64,000 bases of DNA from Promethearchaeota archaeon (GCA_030606485.1 JAUWGH010000002.1:321767-385766); one strand, 5' to 3'; positions 8,636-17,790 are shown, numbered from the stretch's first letter. Program-made: numbers and translations. Notes: a model not told the origin generated them from the sequence alone.

Positions 8636-9698
8636 ATTTTAATGCTGCGGTCATAAAAGTCTTGACATTTTCAAGAGGAATTTTTTTAAAAATGACCGTG
8701 CTGGGACCTAATATGAAATGTCTGTTATCTTTAAGCGCATCCATTAATTTTTTTACATGATTATCAACATGCTCTGGGGTGCCGTATGGAAAAACATCAC
8801 TAACATCTCCAAAACCAATAACTACAAAATCGGGAAAATGCTCATTTATATAGAAAGGATCGCAGCCACCTTCCCAGCCTTGTAATCCTCGAAATCCTGC
8901 CTTCTGAAGAGATGGAATCAATTCTGTTGGATCACCATCAGTATGAACTTGAGGGATCATTCCTGCGTCCGATATAATAGAATTAATTTCTTTATAATAA
9001 TTTAAAAAATCCTGTTCCCAACGTTCAGATGAAATCATAGTTCGACCTTTGTATGCGACATCATCTAATATATTTAAGATCTTTCCTCTTCTACCAGTTG
9101 CCTCAATCAAACCTTCAATTTTTAGTTTCATTATTTCCGCATAAAATTTTATTAATTCTCTATAAAGCTTGGTTTTTTTCCGAAAATTACGGCTAAATAT
9201 AGGCATCCCCATACTCTGCCAAACCCTATCAAAAATCCCGTCAACCATTAATACCGGAAATATTAAAGGAGAAAACTTTTCATATTGTGAGATCACCTTT
9301 TTAATTTGCTTGCTTCTATCAACTTGTTTTAAATTTGCCCGGAGTTTATCCAAAATCTCCATGGTATGTATGTACCCTCCTTGATAATAAGGAGAATCAC
9401 TATGGAAAGCTTCTCCACTTGCCTTAATCCTAAATTTATTGCCTTTACTATCTTTTATCTTAATTGAATTGATTTTAACACTTGAAGGAAATGACGCAAA
9501 AATTGCATCAAATCCTAAAACGAACGGAATATCAAAATATGGGATATTAAATAATTTTCCTTTATAATTTTCCAGTAACTCATCCTTATATTGGATAACA
9601 AACTCATCTCTAATGTATTGAACATGAGTAGGAACGCGATCTATTTTTTTTCGTTCATCATCATTAAAAACAGCAAGATATCGTTCACAGGCATTCAT
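8622..9698 (-). CDS. Uroporphyrinogen-decarboxylase-like methyltransferase family protein, coupled to GH4
   Basis: The 358-residue barrel protein has the URO-D pattern: an N-terminal MNACERYLAVFNDDERKKID with the Arg-Val-Pro turn, a DGIFDRVWQSMGMPIFSRN mid-part, and PQVHTDGDPTELIPSLQKAG near the C-terminus. Where the other URO-D-like protein of this window has H-C-C-G, this one has H-T-D-G. The cysteine metal ligand is absent and chemistry may differ. Its end overlaps the GH4 start, so both are probably one transcript with this gene first. Substrate unknown; action on a methylated or carboxylated compound linked to the GH4 sugar is inference. Confidence 0.76.
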   Translation of the reverse strand: MNACERYLAVFNDDERKKIDRVPTHVQYIRDEFVIQYKDELLENYKGKLFNIPYFDIPFVLGFDAIFASFPSSVKINSIKIKDSKGNKFRIKASGEAFHSDSPYYQGGYIHTMEILDKLRANLKQVDRSKQIKKVISQYEKFSPLIFPVLMVDGIFDRVWQSMGMPIFSRNFRKKTKLYRELIKFYAEIMKLKIEGLIEATGRRGKILNILDDVAYKGRTMISSERWEQDFLNYYKEINSIISDAGMIPQVHTDGDPTELIPSLQKAGFRGLQGWEGGCDPFYINEHFPDFVVIGFGDVSDVFPYGTPEHVDNHVKKLMDALKDNRHFILGPSTVIFKKIPLENVKTFMTAALKYGKY

Positions 9699-10014
9699 GA
9701 TATATCCCCATTTTATAATTAATTCTCAATATGTATTTCTGAATTATTAATAATAAAAAGGTGAGAGCAATTACTAAATATATTATTAATTTAATATCCT
9801 CTAAATTTGGAACTTATTTTAATATTATTTAATTCTAATATAGAAAATTGATAATTAAATATTAATTTAATAAGATAAATATCGTTTTTTTACAAATGTC
9901 AATTTAAGAAAAAGTAGATGTTAGAAGACTTTCCACTTTAATAAAATAAAATAGAAATAAATAGAATTTAGTTTTATTTATTTTATTGAAAACATATTTA
10001 AGTGATTTCTAATA
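9699..10014. other. Intergenic region between divergent genes
   Basis: This very AT-rich stretch of about 316 bases separates the URO-D-like gene from the CPBP-type gene. It should hold both promoters. A CATATTTAAG element ends about 15-20 bases before the second gene and may be its TATA region. No ORF or RNA structure was seen. Confidence 0.4.
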
Positions 10015-11085
10015 GTGAGTTTAGACTATACAAAAAAAAAGATGGCAAAGGATAGATTAAGATTTTTTATTTATGAAATTTCAATATCGTTAATTTTTAT
10101 ATTTTTACTTATGATTATCGTTTGGGGATTATTTACTTTTATTGTAAATATAGATTCGATTTTTTTTGGGCCATTATTTTATTTAATAAGAGCTCTAATG
10201 ACATTTTTCGCAATACCATTAGTTTTATTATTATCTTATAAATTTTTATTGGGATCTGAAAGTAGAAATACAATTTTAGAACAAGATATTTCTCCTTCTA
10301 TTGGGCATTTGAGACTTTATAAAATAACAAAAAATAATTACAAATATCAGATAATAGATGGGATTTTGATTTTTTTTTTAGTCTTTTTACCAATAGATTT
10401 TCTTACATATATCTTAATTCCCGAAATAATTGAATATCAAGCCTCCGCATTAAGTCTTTATGCACAAAATTCTTATTTATTATTGGATAACTATTTTCTA
10501 TTTCTAATATCTGTAATTATTATTCAAATTTCTATTTCAATCTCTGAAGAAACAATTTGTAGAGGTCTTCTTACTAAAAGAGGGAGTGAGCATTTTCACA
10601 AAATGTCGGCTGTTATAATCTCATCTTTATATTTTGGATTATGTTCTTTTACTTATTATTTTGAACCTTTTAGTAGATTTTATCCATTTTGGTTTCCTTT
10701 CATTTGGTTTTTAGAAGCATTCATAATAGGATTAATTCTTTCCCTAATATTATTAAGGAAGAAATGGATATTGCCAGCGATTTTCGCACACTCATTAAAT
10801 AATATAATTTCGATACATACAATTTGGAATTTCTTGCAAGGAAATGAATTTATTGTCGTATTTTTATATCTTTATCTTCCTTTATTAATTATCAGTTGCA
10901 TTATATTCATCTGGCAACTTCCTAGAATTAAAAAAAGTGTGTCGTTAGGATTTAAAATTTTTAAAACTTATTTTAAAAATGATGATCTCGTCCCAGAATT
11001 TAATAATAATAAATTTTTTCGCATATTTATTGATTTGCTTATCGCAATCCTAGTTTTTTTAATGAGCTTCTTGATTACAATATAA
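10015..11085 (+). CDS. CPBP-family (CAAX protease/Abi-like) integral membrane protein with altered motif 2
   Basis: The 356-residue protein has about eight hydrophobic helices. Motif 1 of the CPBP glutamic intramembrane proteases is present (ISEETICRG, an E-E-x-x-x-R). Motif 3 is present as FAHSLNNI (H-x-x-x-N). Motif 2, normally F-x-x-x-H, reads YFGLCSF, so the histidine is missing. Active members cleave prenylated or peptide substrates within the membrane. Loss of the motif-2 histidine may mean reduced activity or a scaffold role. The frame opens with GTG at 10015; the ATG at 10042 (codon 10) is an alternative start. Confidence 0.75.
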   Translation: MSLDYTKKKMAKDRLRFFIYEISISLIFIFLLMIIVWGLFTFIVNIDSIFFGPLFYLIRALMTFFAIPLVLLLSYKFLLGSESRNTILEQDISPSIGHLRLYKITKNNYKYQIIDGILIFFLVFLPIDFLTYILIPEIIEYQASALSLYAQNSYLLLDNYFLFLISVIIIQISISISEETICRGLLTKRGSEHFHKMSAVIISSLYFGLCSFTYYFEPFSRFYPFWFPFIWFLEAFIIGLILSLILLRKKWILPAIFAHSLNNIISIHTIWNFLQGNEFIVVFLYLYLPLLIISCIIFIWQLPRIKKSVSLGFKIFKTYFKNDDLVPEFNNNKFFRIFIDLLIAILVFLMSFLITI

Positions 11086-11232
11086 AAGAAGTTATGACTT
11101 ATTGAAACTTGGGATTATTCTAAAGTTCTTAGATTTTTATATTAAGATTATTAATCGAAAAATTCTAGAATTATAATAATAAAAATTAATTAATGAAAAA
11201 TTATTTTTTTTAAAATACTGAAGGTATTTAGA

Positions 11233-12066
11233 ATGGATATTCAAGTATCAAAGTTACGAGAAGATTTTACTGATAAACACTATTTAATCACCACATCAGA
11301 TAATATAATTTTGTTTTTAAGAGCATGGGAACCTCCTAAAAAATCTAACAAGGCAATTCTGATTCTACATGGTATAACAGCTTATAGTGGGCCGTATGAA
11401 ATAATGGGTAAGAATTTATCAAAGTTGGACTACACCGTATTTGGGTTAGATTTGAGAGGACATGGATTATCAGATGGAAAAAGAGGTGATTATCCAAGTA
11501 GAAAGAGATTAATTATGGATCTTACTGAGACAATAGCTTTTTTAAAGCAGAAATTTTCAATACTTATCTTATTAGGTCATGGTTTGGGTGTTTTATCCGC
11601 CTTCATTGCTCTTAATTATTGTTTAGAAGATATTAATGGCCTAATACTTATGAGTGTTGGAACGGAGAGAAAACCTGGAGTATATACTCAATTATCAATT
11701 AAAGAAAAACTAAAAATTCAATTTAGTTCAATTTTTTCCCCAAGTAAGCCAGTTATATCATATAAACGCGATGGTATGATTGGTTTAGATGATCCACTAT
11801 TCAATTTTAAGTATACACTTCGTTTTATGAAAATATTTAAAATATTTGATGCAAAAAGTCTAAAAACGACCGAGAAATTAAAGATTCCTATAATTCTTGG
11901 AGTTGGCGACCAAGATCAAATTTTTACTGTTGAATCGGCTCAGAAATTATTAGATGAAATTCCCGGCGATAACAAAAAATTTTTTGTAATATCAGGTGGA
12001 ACTCACACTGATTTTCCCGAAGAAGGGTTTGTACCTCTTATAAATTGGCTAGAAGAAACTTTTTAA
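11233..12066 (+). CDS. Monoacylglycerol-lipase-like alpha/beta hydrolase lacking the nucleophile serine
   Basis: The 277-residue fold matches the serine aminopeptidase S33/monoglyceride lipase group: LRAWEP, LILHGITAYSGPYEIM as oxyanion strand, FGLDLRGHGLSDG and a C-terminal GVGDQDQIF aspartate region with GGTHTDF histidine. The nucleophile elbow, normally G-H-S-x-G, reads G-H-G-L-G, with Gly117 (GGT at 11581-11583) in place of serine. Without a nucleophile, normal ester hydrolysis is unlikely. It may be a binding protein or a pseudo-enzyme. The gene follows the CPBP-type gene in the same direction with a 147-base gap, so separate transcription is likely. Confidence 0.8.
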   Translation: MDIQVSKLREDFTDKHYLITTSDNIILFLRAWEPPKKSNKAILILHGITAYSGPYEIMGKNLSKLDYTVFGLDLRGHGLSDGKRGDYPSRKRLIMDLTETIAFLKQKFSILILLGHGLGVLSAFIALNYCLEDINGLILMSVGTERKPGVYTQLSIKEKLKIQFSSIFSPSKPVISYKRDGMIGLDDPLFNFKYTLRFMKIFKIFDAKSLKTTEKLKIPIILGVGDQDQIFTVESAQKLLDEIPGDNKKFFVISGGTHTDFPEEGFVPLINWLEETF

Positions 12067-12099
12067 TAGTAAGAGCTAGAAAAAATTCAAACAATAATT

Positions 12100-13659
12100 T
12101 TATTTTTTATTTAGTTTTAGAACCATAACTGAATGTGCAGGTAATTTAAACATCATTCTAGGTTTGATATTGTCAATTTCCTTTTTTTTTAGTTTAATTT
12201 TATTACGATTTTCTATTGTATTATAATCAAATGGAGATTGGCTGTTTAATTCAATAATATTTCCCTGCTCTTTAGGCACAAATCTATTTATTTCGAGTTC
12301 GACGGTTAAATCATTCGTAAAATGTTTATTAATTAACATTATCGAAAGTTTATCACCTTCATTGTTAATAGTGGCATTACATTCAATATAGGGAACATTA
12401 TTTGTTTTCGGGATACATCCAAACTTATTAGAATCAAATGTCTCACACTCAATGTCCAAACTAGTTATTAAATTATTATATGTATGATCAACAAAAAATT
12501 TAAATGCTAAATAAACTGGAGTCAAGATTAAACCAGCTGGATCTGTTTGAATAGTTCCTATACAATTAATAAGTTGGGCCCAATTAGCCATTGGGCATTT
12601 ATCCGACATTTTCTGGAAGGTTAAAAGTATATCACTAGTACAAAGCCCATCTTGAAGGTAATAATTTGTTTTTACTATCTGTCTCATTTTTTCCCAGACA
12701 CCCCATTCATCAAAAGCTATACGTACATGGCTATTTTTTCCTAAAATCGTTGTAATATCTTCCCATGTGTCATTTATAACTTTCTCAATTAATCGTGCTG
12801 CTGTCATCAGTGAATAATAAGATTCTTCTGTTGTTTTCCGTTTTTTCCCCACAATAGTAGATAATTTTAATGGTAATGGGACATATTTATGCACACTCAA
12901 ATAGTCTACCCATTCTTCACCTATCCCTTCTAAAACAGCTTGATTCCACGCCGATTTCACCCAACCGACAGCAACAAGTTTAATATTCGAATCTTTTTCC
13001 CTCATTGCTTTTGCAAACAAGAGGTATCTTTTTGCATAATTTTCTGGATGTCTTTCACGTCCTACTTCTTGACGCCCCCATATTTCATTAGCAATTCCCC
13101 AAAATTTAACATTATATGGTTTTTCTCTTCCATTTTTTGCTCTTAAAGCCCCATATTCTGTATTAATTGACCCATTGCAATATTCAACCCATTGGGCTGC
13201 TTCTTCAGGTGTGCCTGTCGAATAATTTATATTTAAGTATGGTTCAGCCCCAATAGCTTCGCAAAAATGACAAAATTCATCTGTTCCAAATTGATTTTCA
13301 ATTTTAGGACCTAGTCCCTTATATAAACTTATAGGGAACCTTGCCCATTGCTTATTTTTTACTATTTTTCGAGATTCTCTTGGACCTATAGCGTCTTTCC
13401 AATGATATACATCACTATAGCAACCTCCAAATGCTCTAAGGACTGAAACTTTTAAATCTTTAACAGATTCTAATATATCTTTTCGTACTCCTACTAAAAA
13501 TGGATTTCCCTCAACTAAAGGAACATTAACAGGATCATATGTCCATAATCCATTATGAATACACTCACCTAAATGCTCAATGAAATTACTATATATCATG
13601 GGGTCTATATGTTTTTTATGCGAATCTACATTGATACTAATCCTATTTCCATTTATCAT
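12100..13659 (-). CDS. GH51 alpha-L-arabinofuranosidase
   Basis: The 519-residue protein shows the GH51 order: an N-terminal strand into IDPMIYSNFIEHLGECI, LRAFGGCYSDVYHW, the acid/base E192 in WGIANEIWG and the nucleophile E318 in RIAFDEWGVW, then a C-terminal beta-sandwich ending KLPAHSVMVLKL. Length is typical. GH51 removes alpha-L-arabinofuranose from arabinan or arabinoxylan oligosaccharides. No signal peptide is visible, so it is probably cytoplasmic. Together with the GH127 beta-arabinofuranosidase 5 kb away it suggests use of arabinofuranose-containing glycans. It lies 21 bases downstream of the gelsolin-like gene on the same strand, so the two could share a transcript. Confidence 0.9.
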   Translation of the reverse strand: MINGNRISINVDSHKKHIDPMIYSNFIEHLGECIHNGLWTYDPVNVPLVEGNPFLVGVRKDILESVKDLKVSVLRAFGGCYSDVYHWKDAIGPRESRKIVKNKQWARFPISLYKGLGPKIENQFGTDEFCHFCEAIGAEPYLNINYSTGTPEEAAQWVEYCNGSINTEYGALRAKNGREKPYNVKFWGIANEIWGRQEVGRERHPENYAKRYLLFAKAMREKDSNIKLVAVGWVKSAWNQAVLEGIGEEWVDYLSVHKYVPLPLKLSTIVGKKRKTTEESYYSLMTAARLIEKVINDTWEDITTILGKNSHVRIAFDEWGVWEKMRQIVKTNYYLQDGLCTSDILLTFQKMSDKCPMANWAQLINCIGTIQTDPAGLILTPVYLAFKFFVDHTYNNLITSLDIECETFDSNKFGCIPKTNNVPYIECNATINNEGDKLSIMLINKHFTNDLTVELEINRFVPKEQGNIIELNSQSPFDYNTIENRNKIKLKKKEIDNIKPRMMFKLPAHSVMVLKLNKK

Positions 13660-13680
13660 TACTAATCCTATAAAATAATT

Positions 13681-14286
13681 TTAATCTTTGTAAAATGAAT
13701 TTTTTTCGATTAAAATTTTTAATTCGGCGAGTAACCAGCAAATTTCTTCATACGTTGAGGAGGATTTATAAATCTCCTTGGTTTTTTTCTTAATTTCTGC
13801 TTCTGAAGCTTTAACTTTACCTTTTAAAATAATTAATTGTGTTTCAGCTAGTTCTCTACATAATTCATCATAAGTTTTTTTCTCTTGAGAAATGTTATGT
13901 GCTGCAACAGTTATTTCGGCTTCGAGATCTGGGTCTAACCCCGCATCAATAAGTTCCATTGTATCTTCTATTTCAATATATAACTCGGGTCGTTTTTTAA
14001 TGGGAAGATTCTGCTTTATACCTTTTTTTAAAATATCCATCATTGCAAGGAAAGCGCCAAATTCCTTATTTTGATTTATTATTTGTATTTTAACGGTGTT
14101 TTTTCTTTTATCATTTAATATATTTGCCTTTTTTATACCAAAATTCTTTTTCTTTTTAGTAGCTTTTAGTCCAACCCATAAGTATATTGTTTTTAAATCA
14201 TCAATTAAATAAACTTTATTTTCAGCAAAATCAACTTTGATAATTTTTCTTAAAGCTCCATTTTCACTTACACTATACAGTTGCAT
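13681..14286 (-). CDS. Gelsolin-like domain protein with helical C-terminal half
   Basis: Residues 1-95 read like one gelsolin repeat: LYSVSENGALRKI, then the core strands VYLIDDLKTIYLWVGLKATK, a basic K-x-x-A helix, and a final FGAFLAMMDILKKG region. The Y-L-I-D-D...I-Y-L-W-x-G signature is the hallmark of the fold. Residues 100-201 are charged and probably helical, with two related helix segments (TYDELCRELAETQLIILKG and TYEEICWLLAELKILIEK). Asgard archaea are known to encode short gelsolin-domain proteins that act on actin. Calcium or actin binding here is inference. No actin or profilin gene lies in the window. Confidence 0.72.
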   Translation of the reverse strand: MQLYSVSENGALRKIIKVDFAENKVYLIDDLKTIYLWVGLKATKKKKNFGIKKANILNDKRKNTVKIQIINQNKEFGAFLAMMDILKKGIKQNLPIKKRPELYIEIEDTMELIDAGLDPDLEAEITVAAHNISQEKKTYDELCRELAETQLIILKGKVKASEAEIKKKTKEIYKSSSTYEEICWLLAELKILIEKNSFYKD

Positions 14287-14411
14287 TGTATTTCTCTATT
14301 TAGTTTGTGATAATAATATAGTAAAACTAAATAATTTAATATTATTAATATTAACTTTTCGGTTTTTTTATTAAGAGGGCTATAAATCTTTAACTTTGAT
14401 TTGGTTGACTT

Positions 14412-15650
14412 TTATTTTTTATATTTTAGAATAATTTGTTCAAATTCAGGTTCTGTGGCAAATTTCTTTTTTGAAATAATATCTCGGAGTTCCTGTTTGA
14501 TATTATTAAGGTATTTTTCATATTCATCAAATTTTAATTCTTCACATTTAAACCTAATTGCATCTCCATGCAATGTTGTAGGACCAAAAATTAATTGTTC
14601 CCTTTGTCCTACAACTTTATCTTTATACGGTGTGAAACACATCCAAAATTTATCTTTTTTGATAGCACTCATTACATGTAGTTCACTTTCATGTAAGAAA
14701 GTATTTTCACCAACCACTGGTTTATTTGGTGGTATTTTTATACCAGATTTTTCTTCAACAAGTTTAGAAAGTTCATAAAGTTTTGAGAGGTCAATTCCCG
14801 TGTCGATTCCATATAAGATTTTTAAAGAAACAACAACTTCTTCCAGTGATGCATTACCAGCTCGGTCACCTAACTGATTCACGACAAGATCCATAAATTC
14901 TGCCCCTTGTTCGACTGCTGCAATAGAAGATGCTGTTGCAAGACCGAAGTCATCATGGATATGAATTCCTAATGGAATATCTCCACAAATTGGTTTAATT
15001 TCCTTAATCATATGGGAAATTGCACGAGGATGACATGCTCCCACTGTATCATATAAAAGGACCTTTTTTACTCCATGTTTTATACCCCTTCTAATTGCCT
15101 CTTTTAGGAAAGTTAAATCTGATCTTGTTGCATCCACACAATCCAATATAGCAGTTCCACCATATTTTCTGATTTTTCTTAAAGTTAAAGGGATAATATT
15201 TAACATAACTTGGGGTGAAACTCTACTATCTCCTGTAAATAATTCTAATAACCATGGAGTTAAAACAATTCCATAACCGATATAATCAACCTTGGCATCT
15301 AATGCTTTTTGTATTTCTTCATCCCATTTTATTGGATTGGAGCTAAGATGGCTATATGTTTTAATTTTTAATCCCAATTCTTTAATTTTATTAGCTAAAT
15401 CCCATTGTTCTTGAACTCTTCCAATGTATCCAACATCAATGTCGCCAACTCCGACTTCCTCTAATTTTTCGACAATATCAATTTTATCATCTAATGTATA
15501 ATAAACACCTGGTGTTTCTTCTCCTTCACGAATGGTACTATCACGGACATAAACTTTTTTAGGAAAATTAAAATCTTTTAAAACATTTTCACTAAAATTG
15601 AATGGAGAAATCCACCACTTATCAGTGAACCATCTATTATATTCTGACAT
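14412..15650 (-). CDS. Homocitrate synthase/2-isopropylmalate synthase-like enzyme (paralogue A)
   Basis: The 412-residue protein is an HMGL-type TIM barrel with RDSTIREGEETPGVYYTLDD at the N-terminus, the metal histidines H230 and H232 in GIHIHDDFG, and LGDRAGNASLEEVV. The R-E-G-E form with glutamate as metal ligand is typical of homocitrate synthases, while isopropylmalate and citramalate synthases usually have R-D-G. Such enzymes condense acetyl-CoA with a 2-oxoacid. The C-terminal part (VGENTFLHESELH, FGPTTLHGDAI) is shorter than the LeuA regulatory domain. It faces the second paralogue head to head. 2-Oxoglutarate is the likely but unproven acceptor. Confidence 0.82.
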   Translation of the reverse strand: MSEYNRWFTDKWWISPFNFSENVLKDFNFPKKVYVRDSTIREGEETPGVYYTLDDKIDIVEKLEEVGVGDIDVGYIGRVQEQWDLANKIKELGLKIKTYSHLSSNPIKWDEEIQKALDAKVDYIGYGIVLTPWLLELFTGDSRVSPQVMLNIIPLTLRKIRKYGGTAILDCVDATRSDLTFLKEAIRRGIKHGVKKVLLYDTVGACHPRAISHMIKEIKPICGDIPLGIHIHDDFGLATASSIAAVEQGAEFMDLVVNQLGDRAGNASLEEVVVSLKILYGIDTGIDLSKLYELSKLVEEKSGIKIPPNKPVVGENTFLHESELHVMSAIKKDKFWMCFTPYKDKVVGQREQLIFGPTTLHGDAIRFKCEELKFDEYEKYLNNIKQELRDIISKKKFATEPEFEQIILKYKK

Positions 15651-15767
15651 ATTAAATCACTAAAGAATTCATATATTTTTTAAAATTAGTATTTAATATA
15701 ATAATTAATACTATCTAATGCTATAAATGTTTAATATAGTCAAAAAATAAAATCCAAATGATTAATT

Positions 15768-16985
15768 ATGTGGGTAAATCCTTGGGCATATATGAGAATG
15801 GATAAAAACCAACGTTGGTGGAGTTTTGAATGGAATTTTATTGACCGTGTTAGAAACCAGATGAATTTGCCACAAAAGGTAATAATTAAAGATGATACAT
15901 TAAGAGAAGGGGAAGAGACTCCTGGAACATATTTTACAATAGACCAAAAAGTAGAAATTGCTAAAATTCTTGAAGAAATGGGAATCCCAGAAATTGAAGT
16001 AGGATATGCTGCTGGGATTAAAGAACATGCTGAAACTTTTAAAGTATTAAAAAAAGAAGGGATAAAGATGAAATTGTCCTCCCATGCACGCCTATATGCA
16101 AAAGATGTTATTAAAGAAGTTGATGATATTATCGCTGCAGAAGCGGATATAATAAACTTTTTACTTGTACCTGATCCCGTATTAAAGAGTAAAAATGATG
16201 TTTTTAACAGAATCACTGAAGGTATTGAATATGCAAAATCACAATCTGCTTATGTAGCATTTGGATCAGGGCGTGTAGCTCCACGTTATTGGGATAAGTT
16301 TTGCAATCTTGCATTGGATGCTGGTGTTGATAGAATAGTAGTTTATGATGGAAATGGATGTGCCCTTCCTACAGCTTTTAGAGACCAAGTAGCATTTACT
16401 AAGAATATTGTTAAAGAAACTCCAATAGAAGTCCATTGTCATAATGACTTGGGCTTAGCTGTTGCAAACACACTTGCGGGAGTAGAAGGTGGTGCAGAAG
16501 TGGTTGATGTCGTGTTTAACGGTCTTGGGGATAGAGCGGGAAATGCAGCTACTGAAGAAGTAATTATGGGACTTGAAATTTTATATGGAATAAACTTAAA
16601 CCTAAAGCTTGAGAAAATTAAGGAAATATCACAACTAATTGAAAAATACAGTAGAACCAAATTACAGCCACATAAAGCTATTGTGGGAAAAAATTGTTAT
16701 ATTCATGAATCAGATTTACACGTAGAACAAATCTTAACGGGTAATTGGGTTACTTGGGAATTAATTCAACCACATGTTATAGGACAAACTCGAAAATTGA
16801 TATTTGGTGCTACCACACTTCAATCTCGAGCAATAAAAGCAAAATTGAGTAAAATGGGATTAAACCCAACTGATAAAGAAATTCAAACTCTACAAACCGA
16901 AATCAAAACCTTAATTAAGACCAAGGAATTTATTTCTGAAGAAGAATTTGAGAAATTAGCAAAAAAAATTGTAAAAACGGATTAA
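15768..16985 (+). CDS. Homocitrate synthase/2-isopropylmalate synthase-like enzyme (paralogue B)
   Basis: The 405-residue barrel shares the plan of its divergent neighbour: IKDDTLREGEETPGTYFT with R46 and E47, the HxH metal pair in EVHCHNDLGLA, GLGDRAGNAATEEV, and a C-terminal IVGKNCYIHESDLH region. It differs most in the middle, where LLVPDPVLKSKNDVFN fits the helix that shapes the substrate pocket. The two genes share a 117-base promoter region and may be co-regulated. Two enzymes for two acceptors, or two subunits of one enzyme, are both possible. Several ATGs lie at the start (codons 1, 9, 11), so the exact start is uncertain. Confidence 0.82.
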   Translation: MWVNPWAYMRMDKNQRWWSFEWNFIDRVRNQMNLPQKVIIKDDTLREGEETPGTYFTIDQKVEIAKILEEMGIPEIEVGYAAGIKEHAETFKVLKKEGIKMKLSSHARLYAKDVIKEVDDIIAAEADIINFLLVPDPVLKSKNDVFNRITEGIEYAKSQSAYVAFGSGRVAPRYWDKFCNLALDAGVDRIVVYDGNGCALPTAFRDQVAFTKNIVKETPIEVHCHNDLGLAVANTLAGVEGGAEVVDVVFNGLGDRAGNAATEEVIMGLEILYGINLNLKLEKIKEISQLIEKYSRTKLQPHKAIVGKNCYIHESDLHVEQILTGNWVTWELIQPHVIGQTRKLIFGATTLQSRAIKAKLSKMGLNPTDKEIQTLQTEIKTLIKTKEFISEEEFEKLAKKIVKTD

Positions 16986-17067
16986 AAAATTTTCCTATCG
17001 TTCATTCGCCAGACAACATTATTCCACTAAATAATATTATTTGATAATAAACTGAGATGATCTCTCT

Positions 17068-17790
17068 ATGGATGATGAAAAACTCAATAAACTTAAATTG
17101 TTGGCGGTAATTTTTATTGTTATTTCAGGAATAACCCATGTTATTGAGGGTTTCTTAGCAATTGGATTATTAGATCTTTCGGTAACGGTATTTGTGTATA
17201 GTTTCTTTCTTATTCCTATAGGTTTTAGGCTATTAATGCTATTAAAAAAAGAGGAATTAGATGAGAAAAAACAAACTATAATTTTCGCGTCAGTTGTTAT
17301 TTTTCTTAATGGATGCGCATCCTTAATATTTTTAATCACAACAGATGTAGGGCAAAAATTCTTTCTTTATGTTTTTATAGTATGGCATCTAATAGTAGAT
17401 ATTTATGTATTTTCAGTTCTATTTATCTCTAATACTATTCTCGATAAAATGGATACTGATGAAAAAATTGGATATTTCTCAAATATTTTAATAAGAGGTT
17501 TAGGTTTAAATTATCTTTTTCAAATTCTAGCACAAATTCTTCCTGGATTATATTACATGATTGTTTATTTGTTAATTTTTGGAATAATAAATTTGATTAT
17601 AGGTAATTTGTTGTATTTGAAAAAAGAGAATAAACAAATTCAGATTTTAAGTATTATTCTTCTTACAATTGGAGGCATTATCGCAGTAATATTACTCATA
17701 ATCAATACCACGCCAAATTTAATTTTGTTTGTTATCTTTCATGTTATAATACTTGTTATTAGAATTTATTATATTAAGAGAAAATTTTAA
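17068..17790 (+). CDS. Polytopic membrane protein of unknown function
   Basis: The 240-residue protein is almost wholly hydrophobic, with about seven predicted helices. The first is LLAVIFIVISGITHVIEGFL and the last LILFVIFHVIILVIRIYYI, followed by K-R-K-F. Charged loops are short (KKEELDEKKQ, DKMDTDEKIG). No catalytic or transport motif was recognised. It lies downstream of homocitrate-synthase-like gene B with an 82-base gap and converges on the unknown 197-residue gene. Confidence 0.65.
   Translation: MDDEKLNKLKLLAVIFIVISGITHVIEGFLAIGLLDLSVTVFVYSFFLIPIGFRLLMLLKKEELDEKKQTIIFASVVIFLNGCASLIFLITTDVGQKFFLYVFIVWHLIVDIYVFSVLFISNTILDKMDTDEKIGYFSNILIRGLGLNYLFQILAQILPGLYYMIVYLLIFGIINLIIGNLLYLKKENKQIQILSIILLTIGGIIAVILLIINTTPNLILFVIFHVIILVIRIYYIKRKF

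Noticed and set aside
14412..16985. Treating the R-E-G-E metal site of the two HMGL-like enzymes as a novel substitution
   Set aside because: The same form is normal in yeast and Thermus homocitrate synthases.
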